Shown one piece after another: positions 13,401 through 24,097 of a stretch of DNA of 64,000 nt; position 1 is the first letter of the stretch, and each line of letters starts with the position of its first letter. This DNA is from Pelodera strongyloides (taxonomy: Eukaryota; Nematoda; Chromadorea; Rhabditida; Rhabditidae): positions 1-64,000 of the forward strand of contig JAANDG010000430.1 in the NCBI GenBank assembly GCA_036852015.1, written 5' to 3'. The position numbers and the translations under genes are program-made. Below the pieces are notes generated by a model. It had not been told where the DNA came from. It saw only the letters and a program-made list of their open reading frames with translations, and made no database searches.

Positions 13401-16400
13401 GTCAAGCCGGTTTTGCATGTTGGGCTCAGAAAAAAGCTTGCCTTTTGAAGGTAAGGAAAGTGAAAATAAAAATAAACAAAAACTTTCATGTAAGAAGAAA
13501 AACGATTTCAAACCCCTCCAAAAAACTCCTTCAGTATGGGATTCGAGTCGTGTGGACAAAATCAGAACTATTCTGTGCCGCAGGACCGTTTGCTGTTAGA
13601 CAGCAAAGAAAAAGAGGAGGGCGCGAGAGAAATTTGTTTAAGTCAGCAAAGAAAAAGAGGAGAGCGCGAGAGAAATTGTGTAAACTACGGTAGCTGTGAC
13701 AGAGTGTTATAGAATATCTGTGAATCAGGCTTGACATGCCCTTTAAGTCAGTCTGCATCTAGATAACTCGATCAAGTTAAACAAAAGTATTTGTCGTCTA
13801 GCGTTTAAAGTAACTGAATGGGAATACACACTTGACTGCTCCTCTGAGAATTGCTTCGGAACGAAGAGTTTCGGAAGCTGCGGTTTATGCCACCACGACC
13901 TAAAAACAGCAGGTACGACGAGGACAAGCATCCAGTAATCTATCAATCAAAAGGTAATTATTAATTGCACTTGCACAAACAAGACAACATCACAGTTACC
14001 AGTTAAAGCACAAGAAACTATGTAACTATCTAAAACTCGAACCACACTTGACCCATCTCTTCTTTTTTGAGCTTAGGTTTATGCTCAAAAAAGCCTCCCA
14101 AGCCTAAGCCTAAGCCTAAACATTATAAATCGTTGGCAAACACAGTCAAGAGAAAGTCATTCGATTTTCTCCATGTCTATTTTTTGTATAATCGGGTGTA
14201 CTAGTCTCAACAACCTTTCAAACAACTCACTTCTATTAAACGATGGATTCTGCTGCAGTTGCTGCGGTTGTTGCGCCTGATAGACAACAGGCTGATTGGC
14301 CATAGTTGGATAACCGTATTGAGGTCCAGGGCCGACTATCAACGGAGTGGCGTAGTACGGCACCGGGGCTCCGGCAACCATTCTAAAACAGACAAAAGGA
14401 AGTGAGAAATGATTAGAATTCGCATGCACACGTAGTGAATAAATCGCATGCGTAAATTAAACAAAGACGATATGTTTGATATAGTGCTACGTTTCATCCA
14501 CATTATAAATTCACCAAGGCTTTATGAGCTCAACCTCCAGCTAGAATAAAAAAACATAAACATTCCCTGACAACAAACACACGAAAAAATGAGGTACGTC
14601 ACACGTATGTTATGCTCATAAGAACCGTCTACAGGAACATAAATCCAATACAAAACTGACCTCTGTTGTTGAAAGTGGACAGGCGCTTGCATCATAGCCA
14701 TAGAATGCGGATGGACTTGCCCGCCAGGCACAGCCGGGTAGCCGCCCATCGCTGTTGGTGGAACCCCCTGACCAGATACGTGCATACCTTGCTGAAAGAA
14801 CAATGTTGCACATCACCAATGCTAATATCCGATATCCTATTATATAAAGTTGGTTTGTTTGTGCGTTTGTTTGTTTGGATGATGTGCGTTACGCTCAGGA
14901 AGTAGGATTGGTTCAGTAGTTCATGTTCCCATGCACTGAGCCATCTCACATCCCGAGCGCCCCTCCCACGAAAGCCCGAAAAAAGCTGCATACACGGAAT
15001 ATCTGTGGGGTATCGGCCGTGCGTTTCCGCGGCGCTCAAAGTACTAGGTGTGAACTACAAATAACATGCAAAACTAAAGCAACAAAAGAAGGGACGAAGC
15101 GAGGATTTTAGCATATGATCATTGCCCTAATTTTTTTTAACTGATTTTAATCTACGTTTCACGTATGCATAAAATAAAGTAAATTTACTAGAAAGTCGCC
15201 TCGGGCGGCGTAGCCGGCTGGTGTATAATACACGTACAATCTTAAACCCACAGTAGCAACACTACATTCACATGCTCTTAGTTAGTAGTTAGTACTTGGG
15301 TTCTTCTGGTTCTGAAGTACTCTTTCTTCTGACAACATGTTGAACACGTGCTGTGCATATTTTTCTATTGTTCAGTAACCTATATACAAAAAGAGTTAAG
15401 AGATTTCCGACCACGGGGTATTTGTGTCAGCTGACAGCTGCTACTCTATACTGATACCTAATCATAACCAACATAGGAAAAGTCACTACAACTATAACTA
15501 GATGTAGAAAACTAAAACAATACTGATACATGATACTTAATCATAACCAACAAACCAACACAGGAAAAGAAAACACGACACTACATCCATAACTAGAAAT
15601 GTAGAAAACAATCAATCCCCAAAAACAAGTTTAGTAAATATCAATGAATACTGCAGAACAAGGCGGTGACACTGGTGACAGAGCAACCAATCTGCTGATA
15701 GCACATTGTGTCTTATCAATGTTTTAGAATACTGTTTCGTGAAGCACTAAGCATACTGAATGCCTGTGCCATACAAACCATTTTGCGGATAAGAAGTAAG
15801 AATTATAAAATATTATAAAAAGAAATATCAAAAAAAATCAAAAAAAAATAATAAAATAGCAAACCAAAACCAACCTCGTCTTGATATGACACATTCGATG
15901 CGTAATCACTATCGCGCATGCTGGGCGGAACGCCTGACGAAAGAGCTGAACATAACAGAGATACAGACGCACGCTCCATGGAATTTGGAGTGGTGTAGAC
16001 AATTCAGAGTGTTGTTGTGAGCTTCTTTGTTCCAACCAATAAAACAACGTGGAAATAAATGTGCTAAACACACTTTGTTTTCTTGGTTGGAATAAAGAAG
16101 CTCATAACAACACTCTGAATAACAGAGATAAGTTGATAAGTAACAATCACATCTCCGAATCTGGGTATTCGTCACTTTGGAAAATATAAACCCTAATCAT
16201 CAAACAAAGCCTTACATATTTAAAAATAGCACAGCTGCTAATAAAGTTAAAAAAAAAATATTCAAGTTCAGTTCACACACACAAAAATACTACTACTTTA
16301 ATGATTACCCCATCGACTAGCAATGGTAATCTAAATACAATAATACATGCTACATAAAAAAATAAGAAACCCTCACGTTTTGGCTGCATGCCACCACGAT

Positions 16401-19400
16401 GCTGCTGTTGTTGCATCTGCTGCGGGTTCATCTGCATATTCTGTACCATGCCCGGAGGTCTCGAAGGGTCGCCCTCCTGCGGAACCGGTTGCTGTTGCTG
16501 AAGCATTTTTTCAATCATCTGCAAGTCTGAAGGTGGTATGGGTGCTAGCTCAAAACTACCTTCCAAACATATGCAATATGCTAATTTAGATGGTGGTTTC
16601 GTCAGCCACTTCGTCAACGGGACTATCATTGAATAAAGGGCTATTATTATTAAGAAGTGCGTCAGTGTAACCCTGCTCCATGCTACCGCATCGCCCATAA
16701 ACAGCTAATCCACAAAGCTAAATGTTTCGAATATATGGTAAACTCCTAATACCTAGTTTTCTCTCCAGTTGCAAACTTATCTAGAAAATGTACCAAATGG
16801 ACATACTAATTGAAAACTAGAAAACTGGAAAAAGGGCTCTCTGATGTAACCCAAACTATGTTAGCGCTATCGCGCTAACAAAGGATAACAAAACGGCCGC
16901 TCACGTAGATAATAACAAAAATTGAACAAAGAACAACGATTCAATGGATTTACAGCGAAATATCGGTCGCTTTTTGGAACACATCGAGTACACCAGCATT
17001 TGTATGCTGCCTATGCAAATGAACATAAATTAGCATAAATACGTAAGAATTCAGTGGACCACAATGCGTTTCAGAAAAAAGCCGGTACTTCGCTTTAACA
17101 TTCCAATCAAAATCAACGCACCGGTTGATACTGCATCAGCTGGGGCGGATGGCCAATTCGTGGCTGTGGCTGGCCAGCGATCATAACCTCAAACAATATA
17201 TTTGTAAATTTGTATTTACGACAAATATCAGCTCTATAAAAACATAACGCAATGATTCAATAACTCGAGCAAATTACCTTACCCAAACAAACCCTTCACG
17301 TGCTTGACATAGTTAAATTTACAATAAAAGAAAATGTTGCTTCCCGAGTTGTAATATGGGAAGTTTGCTTTCCTGAGTTTATGGGAAATCAACGACGAAA
17401 AAAGAACTATATCATCAAATAAATATTAAATTTAAAACATACATAAAAACTCGAACAAATTTACAAGTTCCAACCTGGCTCTGTGGCAGTGGTCCGCCTC
17501 GCGCATACATCATTTGTGGCATGATCATGCCACCAGGCACATTTTGCATCGGCATTCCAGTAGTGACGACCTGCAACTAACAAATACTAGAACGTATAAA
17601 ATTACAGTTTCATAATGTGAAACTAAGTAAACCGACATAAAATGATGATGCGTAAAGTAACTGATATCATTAAAACAGAATGAGTGTAAGGAAAACGGAA
17701 AATTTTCGGCCTCAACTATGCGCTTCGCGAATACCGAGCAATTTGCGTTAGTTTTACTACTTGAGTTTAACTTATTTCAAAAATATATATTCATTCGAAC
17801 TTAATTAGAAAGTTTTTTTTTTTAAGAATTTCTGATTATCAAAAGGTTAAAACAGTGCTCTATCGAAATATATTACAGGAAAACAATGCAAAAGGGATAA
17901 CTGACCTTATTAGCATATACTACATGGGAAAACAACGTCCCCGTCCAAATTACATCATTACATCTCAAAATCCGACAGTTATACCGGTTTCAGTGAAAGT
18001 TGAGATTACTTACCACAGGTACCGCTTGCTGTTGATGCGGTTGTTGTTGCATCAGTTGCTGAGGATGCGGTCGCATCACCATTTGACCCTGTACAATCAT
18101 TCCATGTTGCTGCGGATTCATTCCCTGCTGCGCCATCTGTTGTTGCACCATATGCTGCTGTTGTTGCGAGGGCGGCATTCCTTGTTGTGGTCCAACCATA
18201 CCCATCTGCTGCTGTGGATGCATCTAAAATAGACTACATGATATGCTGAACTTAGTCAAACTTCCCTACACATGAATGTAAAATCTAACATAAAAAAGCT
18301 CAAATAAGTATAATAATATATAATAATCCTACGCTATAAAAAATGATATTCTATCGAAAAATTAGTCAATCACAAATCATATCACCCTAAAAAAACGGAA
18401 AATCATATTTCCTAAAAAGGATAAGTTTTATCGGGGTGGTTCAATAATTAATTTGCGCTGAACAGAAAATTGATATCTTATAAAAAATAATCAAGCAAAA
18501 TTCGCTGCAGACAACTCACCGTTTGATGTTGCTGTTGTTGCATCATATGATGCGGCACAAACTGTTGCGTGTGTTGTTGGTACTGTTGCGGAGTGTCTCT
18601 ATCATATCCGGAGACAGCGCCCTGTTGATGCCCACCGGGCGGACCACCCACAGCGTTTGGCATGCTTCTGGGAGGTCCACCGGGTGGTCCGCCAGGAACC
18701 GGCCCACCAGACACGTACTGATGCTGGGGAACTGAGCCAGGAGGACCGCCTACCACTGAAACAACAACTTATCTGACAAACAAACAACAATGTGTATAAG
18801 TGAAACACACGTTGAATAAACATGAGAACGGGGACGCAGTCCATCATCACCATGGGGTCTACAAGTATCCCAAAAATTCGGTGTGATTCTGTCAATACTT
18901 ATTTCTGCACGAAACCTACATACATAATATGAAGAATTAAAAAACATTCTCGTGTAGTTCCAAAATACGGTAAAATTTCGGCATACTTTGAAAAAAAAAC
19001 TCAAATCAGTTTTAAATTTTAACTCAAAATTGACAATAACAACCATTAAACCCCCAACAAAAAAATTCGAGCAAAAAGTAAATATGGCAACGACCATGAT
19101 GTCTGCTTTATCAGCGTTTATCAAAGCCTAACTGCCTAACAAATTCTGAATCTAATGAGACACGTCACTTACTGTAGGGCTGTTGGTTATAATGTTGTCC
19201 GGGGTGTTGGTTCTGAATATGTGGAGGAGCACCGGCAGAAGGAGGCGAGACTCCATGACGGCCCTGGCTCTCGTCATACGGTCCTCTCTGATGAGGAGCA
19301 CGGTGCATCTGAGCCTAGAATAATCAGAAGACATATTCACCGCAACCACTGCATTTCCCTTGGAATGTATTCCGTGCGCATCGCAAAGTGAGAATCGCAA

Positions 19401-22400
19401 GGGAAAACAAAAAAGTTCCCCTCGGGGAATTGAGTTGTTAAAGGGTCAGGCCCACTTCAAATGACCCCTCTCTTTGATGATTCCATCTGATTCTCCATGT
19501 CAAATATAGTAGGATGCAATAATTTTCTAATTTTCAAGCGCAAAAATCACTCATTATTCGGCAATTTACCGTGAGCAGTCATACACAGCTATCCATCGCA
19601 GTTGGCACGCCCATTCGCGATGATTGGCCGATATCGCAATTGCCACGCCCAATAGAGCATATTGTCCAATTAGCGCGAAGGGGCGTGACAAATGCGATAA
19701 ATAGTTGGGTATGACTGGCAGGGGTAAATTGCTGAATACTGCGTGAATTTTGCGCTTGAAAATTAGAAAAATATTGCATCCTACTATATTTGACATGGAG
19801 AATCAGATGGAATCATCAAAAATAGGGGTCATTTGAAATGGGCCTGACCCTTTAATGGTGAATATGGGCCATGGTTCAGAAGTCACACTTACGCACTGAA
19901 TTTGGCCACATGCGACGTTCAGTACCAGAGGTTTCACTTTAAAATGTTCAAAGAATAATTAGGTGTGCACCATAGGACAAGCTTAAAACGCACAATCTGT
20001 ATTTAGTTACTGTTTCTAATTGCTCCCACTGGCGTATAAATAAATGTAGGTGAAATAAAGGGAAGCAAATGCACAATGTAAAGCTGAGACATAATTAGCT
20101 TTGATGATAGCTTACGTTTTAAACTCACGCGCAACTAGAAAGTTTTTTATCAGCTAAATACCAACGTTTAAACATTACTGATACAGTGCGTTCCGTAAGT
20201 AAAGGAACACCCAAAAAATTTCGTTTTCGGCTCAAAAACCTCAGAAATTCTTCAAATAATCTGCACCATTGGATTCAGCATGAAAAATGGACCTTGTTTT
20301 GTAAAATTTAGAAAAAGATATTCAGAATGTCGTCAGAAGCAATCGTCAACCGAAAAACGGGTTTTTGCAACTGTTACATAAGTAAAGGAACACCCTTGAA
20401 AATTAACATTTATTTAAGAATTAAAAGTGGTAAAGAGGTTTTTTGCATAAATTAATTATCGATAGGTCCTCCTCCACCTACATCGAGGTCAAATTCTCAG
20501 TGGCGCTTCGAAGACGCGCAATTCTGATGAATTCTGACGTCGCTTGTTCTTCAAGACATGAAGCTTCTGGAAGACAGTAGGAAAAGTGCGATTTTGTGCG
20601 CAGATTTTCCACAAATGCCCCAGAATAGTTTTCGAATGGATTCGCATCTGAAAAACATGCCGAAACACTCCACGCATGCTCCAGATGATTTGTCTTCAAA
20701 AATTCTGAAAATCTCTGACGTTCATTGACGCATTTAAATTCTGAATAACACTTTCCGACAGCTGAAAACACTTCGTAAATGCTGTCGAGAAACGTCAATG
20801 TTGGCAGTGTTCGTCCGTGTGCGCAGAAACTTCTGATGAACGTGACGCTAGTGTTCTCCCAGGGTCCCAGGCATTGTAGTGATGCAAGAATTCTCATCTT
20901 GGTGCTCCGAATCATGTCCACAGATGAAAACAACTTCGAATTGAACGTCCGCATGGAATTGAACGTGTCCAAGGAACATTCTGATGCGGTCATCACAGGT
21001 GTCTGCAGTCCTTCGACAGACGCAGGTACTGGAGAAGGATCCTTGATGGTTTGGAAGTTTGGAGCCGATCCACGCTAACGTCTCGTGATCAGGAGTTTCG
21101 ACGAACGCGGCTGAACACTGCCAACACTCAAAAGGTTCTCGCCAGCGTTTACGAAGGATTTTCAGCTGTCGGAAAGTTTTATTCAGAATTTAAATGAGTC
21201 AATGAACTTCAGAGATCCTCAGAATAAATCATCTGGAGCATGCGTGGAGTGTTTCGGCATGTTTTTCAGATGCGAATCCATTCGAAAACTATTCTGGGGC
21301 ATTTGTGGAAAATCTGCGCACAAAATCGCACTTTTCCGACTGTCTTCCAGAAGCTCCATGCCTTGAAGAACAGGCGACGTCAGAATTCATCAGAATTGCG
21401 CGTCTTTGAAGCGCCACTGAGAATTTGACCTCGATGCAGGTGGAGGAGGACCTATCGATAATTAATTTATGCAAAAAAACCTCTTTATCACTTTTAATTC
21501 TTAAATAAATGTTAATTTTCAAGGGTGTTCCTTTACTTATGTAACAGTTGCAAAAACCCGTTTTTCGGTTGACTATTGCTTCTGACGACATTCTGAATAT
21601 TTTTTTCTAAATTTTACAAAACAAGGACCATTTTTCATGCTGAATCCAATGGTGCAGATTATTTGAAGAATTTCTGAGGTTTTTGAGCCGAAAACGAAAT
21701 TTTTTGGGTGTTCCTTTACTTACGGAACGCACTGTATACTGGTGCGGAATAAAACAGCTTAAACCTGAAACTAATATTACATTAAAATCAAAAAATGGTT
21801 CGATATTCCATCGAATCAGTCACTGTTCTCAACGATGAATAATCCCCACTATTCTATGATACATCACGAAATGACAGGGCCGAGGGCCCAGGGAATAAAT
21901 TAAGTCCGCATCTCAACATTTTGGGGAGGTGATTTAGACTAATTTGCATATAATGCATTAGAGATCGGGAGATGATTTAGACTAATTTGCATACAATGCA
22001 TTAGAGATAGGGAGGTGATTTAGACTAATTTGCATACAACACATTAGAGATAGGGAGGTGATCGTCCACATTTGGCGGGTGTTTTATGCCATGCTAGGGC
22101 CCAAACACCAGTAATCAAAAATCAAACATCAAATGTCTATCCATATATCCAAGTTCGATAGTCAAATGCAACCAACGTAAATTTAAAACAACTTATACTG
22201 CTAAATCTGAGCATAAGCAGTGCGTACAATCAAGCACCATTTTCATTACGCTCGTACCTCGCTTCAAGAAAACATACGTTTATGCAAAAAGACAGACCAT
22301 CATGTAAACTACATGAATAATGGACATAACATACCCTGGATGGATCGTCTTGCGGTGGCTGCATCTGCATGTGATGAGGAGGCTGATTTCCCGGCATCTG

Positions 22401-23630
22401 ATGTTGTTGACCGGGATGAGGAGGCGCACTCACTGCGCTGCTATTCAGAACACCTGAGTTACATCAAATATTTACAAAGTGCTGGGCTTGCAACATCCAC
22501 CGATCCACCACACAAGTTAAAGTGGGAATGTAGTTATAAAGACGTCTTAAAACGAAAACAGGCATTTACGCATTATTATGTATTCTAGATATTTTATTCT
22601 GTTGATAGTAATTTAGGTTCTATGCCACACCACACCATTGAAATGTCGGGAAGATTATGTCAAAGAAGCAGTAAGCCGTCTGCAATAATTGAACAAACGG
22701 GTCACGCCGACGTTGTTAGAATTGAAGGAAAAACAATCTAACAACAAGCGTTTGAGTTTGATGAGGTCAAGAAGTAGGGAAAATATACCCTTCCATCAAA
22801 AACGGGACATTTTTATGTCCCTATAGAGGTCAACCCCTCCATCATTTTTGCACTTTTCCACGAATTTTCCTATAATTTGCTAGAAAAGGGGCGTGGTTTA
22901 GACACCCTTCCACCAAATTTTGCCCATTTTTTCCATGAATTTTTGGCGTACCCTTTCACCAATTCCGGACTACCGAAAACAATTTCCACCTCTTCTTGAT
23001 CTATGATGCGTTTGTTGAGCTGTGAATATAGGCAAAATCTCCAGTCGGAACTTCAGTTAGGGTAACCATTAAATAAAAGCGACTACCGTAGTAAGGATTT
23101 GGTTCCAAGGGTTGTTGACGATAGTTTTGGGGCCCACCGTGAGGCGGTGGCATCGGCATTCCCTGCTGACCCTGAAAGCAGAACTATGGCATAAGATAAG
23201 AATCGCGAACCCAAACTTTTAAATAGGAATAATATTCCTAAGGTTACAAGGAACAACAACAAATCATCACATAAACACAATCCGTCACGAAGACGGGTTG
23301 TTTGTTTAGCAGTTAGCTTAGTAGCCGCGACACCAGGAACATTTATACGTTACAATCAGTCAAATATATAAAATTTGCATCTCCTGAAATGACCTGAGAT
23401 AATGCAGAGGGTGTTTCGTGACGTGAGTGATCTTACGCAATGTCCTTCAGCCGGCTACCAAAGGGCACTGAATAGCTACGACTCACAGATTGGAATCCAG
23501 GTGGTGGTTTGTGCTGTTGTAGTTGTCTATCTGCTTCGTTCGTGCCGAATCCAGAATCTGGTGTGGTTCTAGTGGTCTGAGCTGATGAAGGTGGCCCGCT
23601 GCCAGAAGCGAAATCGGCGCGAGACGCCAT
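10469..23630 (-). CDS. Gln/Pro/Gly-rich protein with Nanos-like double CCHC zinc finger and RGG tail
   Basis: I place 20 exons on the minus strand: 23630-23487, 23171-23087, 22432-22335, 19308-19173, 18755-18520, 18223-18014, 17570-17475, 17187-17122, 16518-16377, 15933-15875, 14791-14661, 14382-14231, 13899-13832, 13214-13101, 12887-12680, 12430-12268, 11969-11866, 11298-11096, 10926-10795 and 10510-10469. Together they give 863 codons (862 aa) with phase preserved at every junction. The start ATG follows a TTGCAG acceptor by 19 bases. The N-terminal two thirds are low complexity, rich in QQ, PPG and Met-Gln. Near residue 700 is a metal-binding module: YCSFCLETGRPDYDKH, then a further C, then CGKCSQFGHIGPNC. 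The order CCHC-CCHC recalls Nanos zinc fingers, which bind RNA with PUF proteins, but the second half also fits a plain CX2CX4HX4C zinc knuckle. The C-terminus is RGG/GGY-rich, ending RGHGGPRQ. Likely an RNA-binding post-transcriptional regulator. A long NOS-3-type Nanos relative is possible but unproven. Confidence 0.8.
11443..11650 (-). repeat. Interspersed repeat family D, copy 1
   Basis: The reverse complement closely matches 39418-39597. Shared landmarks include GTAGTGTTTCCGAAACTT, CCATACCTAATATTCTAATC and TTTATGCAATATGCTAATTC, framed by ACCACCATCC and GGATGGTGG motifs. It lies in an intron of the Nanos-like gene. Confidence 0.8.
13390..13746. repeat. TTAA-AGGG element, copy 1
   Basis: It starts TTAAAGGGACTGTCAAGCC and ends GGCTTGACATGCCCTTTAA, with TTAA at both ends. 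A ~36-bp unit (GCAAAGAAAAAGAGGAGxGC...) is tandemly duplicated at 13603-13676. It lies in the intron between the exons at 13899-13832 and 13214-13101. Confidence 0.8.
14102..14119 (-). repeat. Interstitial telomere-type repeat (TTAGGC)3
   Basis: Three GCCTAA units, the reverse complement of TTAGGC, the telomere repeat of most nematodes. It is in an intron of the Nanos-like gene and supports a nematode origin for the window. Confidence 0.85.
14835..15221 (+). mobile_element. Helitron-like element, short copy
   Basis: The 5' end is TCCTATTATATAAAGTTGG, directly preceded by A. The 3' end has a hairpin GTCGCC-TCG-GGCGGC followed by GTAGCCGGCTGG and then T. The A|TC...CTRR|T boundaries with a subterminal hairpin are the Helitron signature. 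The ends and the first ~200 bp match the longer copy at 47823-49335. At 387 bp it is non-autonomous. It lies 44 bp from the exon at 14791. Confidence 0.8.
15999..16124. repeat. Inverted repeat in Nanos-like gene intron
   Basis: ATTCAGAGTGTTGTTxTGAGCTTCTTxxTTCCAACCAA occurs at about 16003-16044 and in reverse complement at about 16083-16123, giving a ~40-bp stem with a ~40-bp loop. Confidence 0.75.
16545..16650 (+). repeat. Interspersed repeat family D, partial copy
   Basis: It shares GCTAGCTCAAAACTACC and ATGCAATATGCTAATTTxGATGGTGG with the copies at 11443 and 39418. It abuts the acceptor of the exon at 16518, so repeat-derived sequence may supply part of that splice site. Confidence 0.6.
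16950..17099. repeat. TTAA-AGCG element, copy 2
   Basis: AGCGAAATATCGGTCGCTTTTTGGAACACATCG... ends in GCCGGTACTTCGCTTTAA. It lies 23 bp from the exon ending at 17122. Confidence 0.75.
19329..19863. repeat. Repeat of family C split by a later insertion
   Basis: Its ends are CATATTCACCGCAACC and TGGTGAATATGG. The element carries TCCCCTCGGGGAATTGAG like the copies near 62585 and 63698, but it is interrupted at TTAA by the element at 19438-19855. Confidence 0.65.
19438..19855. repeat. TTAA-AGGG element, copy 2
   Basis: TTAAAGGGTCAGGCCCACTTCAAATGACCCC... mirrors ...GGGGTCATTTGAAATGGGCCTGACCCTTTAA. It has long inverted arms of over 100 bp and TTAA at both ends, inserted into an older family C repeat. 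Confidence 0.85.
20184..21734. mobile_element. Non-autonomous Tc1/mariner-type foldback element
   Basis: A 1,551-bp element flanked by TA dinucleotides. It starts CAGTGCGTTCCGTAAG and ends with the reverse complement. The arms are about 590 bp each and the loop about 370 bp. The site TAAGTAAAGGAACACCC occurs twice in each arm, ~183 bp apart (20196 and 20379 on the left, mirrored at about 21524 and 21706). That is the IR/DR arrangement of some Tc1-like transposons. No transposase reading frame remains; the open frames at 20489-20677 and 21240-21428 are the same arm read twice. It lies in the largest intron of the Nanos-like gene. Confidence 0.9.
21876..22100. repeat. Repeat family E with three tandem ~49-bp units
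   Basis: The unit GGGAGGTGATTTAGACTAAT...GCATTAGAGAT is repeated three times between a left flank TTAAGTCCGCATCTCAACAT and a right flank GATCGTCCACATTTGGCGGG. A copy in reverse complement at 45283-45405 has the same flanks but only one unit. Confidence 0.85.
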
Positions 23631-24097
23631 ACGAAACCGGCCGTTTCTCTGCAATGAAGAAGAGTATCGCGAAACTTAAAAGAGGCGCTAACGAAAACAG
23701 GAGCACAATTACTTAGCATAACCAGGAACAATGTATTCCACATTCGGCATGCTTTCAGATCGTTTCAAACAACTTTACGGAAAATTTTCTCTAACTAATA
23801 ATAACATAAAACCAATATATAATTCTAAAAAGCCTCGATTATTTCGATTCGGCGCGAAAAAAAATTGCCCACTGCATATATTGTAGCAAGTCAGAGAAGC
23901 TACAGTATACATCATATCGTATTGAGACTCTACGTGTTGTACGGTATTTTGTGTGCGCGTTTTGACAAGGACCACACGGAAGGGCTTTTACAACATATAG
24001 GTGTATTGTTTCTTGCATTTCTCACTATCGTTTTTTTTGCAAATAGTGTGCGTGTTCATTGTATGTGTATCCTTCAGTTCGAGTTACTTCCGTTCAG
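23631..24097. promoter_or_regulatory. Divergent intergenic region
   Basis: A 467-bp AT-rich region between two head-to-head start codons. It holds a splice-acceptor-like TTGCAG (minus strand, 23650-23655) and GTTCAG (plus strand, 24092-24097) at the start codons. It is likely a shared promoter; no specific motif was identified. Confidence 0.5.

Noticed and set aside
20478..20996. 172-codon minus-strand ORF resembling a conserved protein because it recurs at 21240-21428
   Set aside because: The recurrence is explained by the two inverted arms of one foldback transposon; no transposase motif is present.
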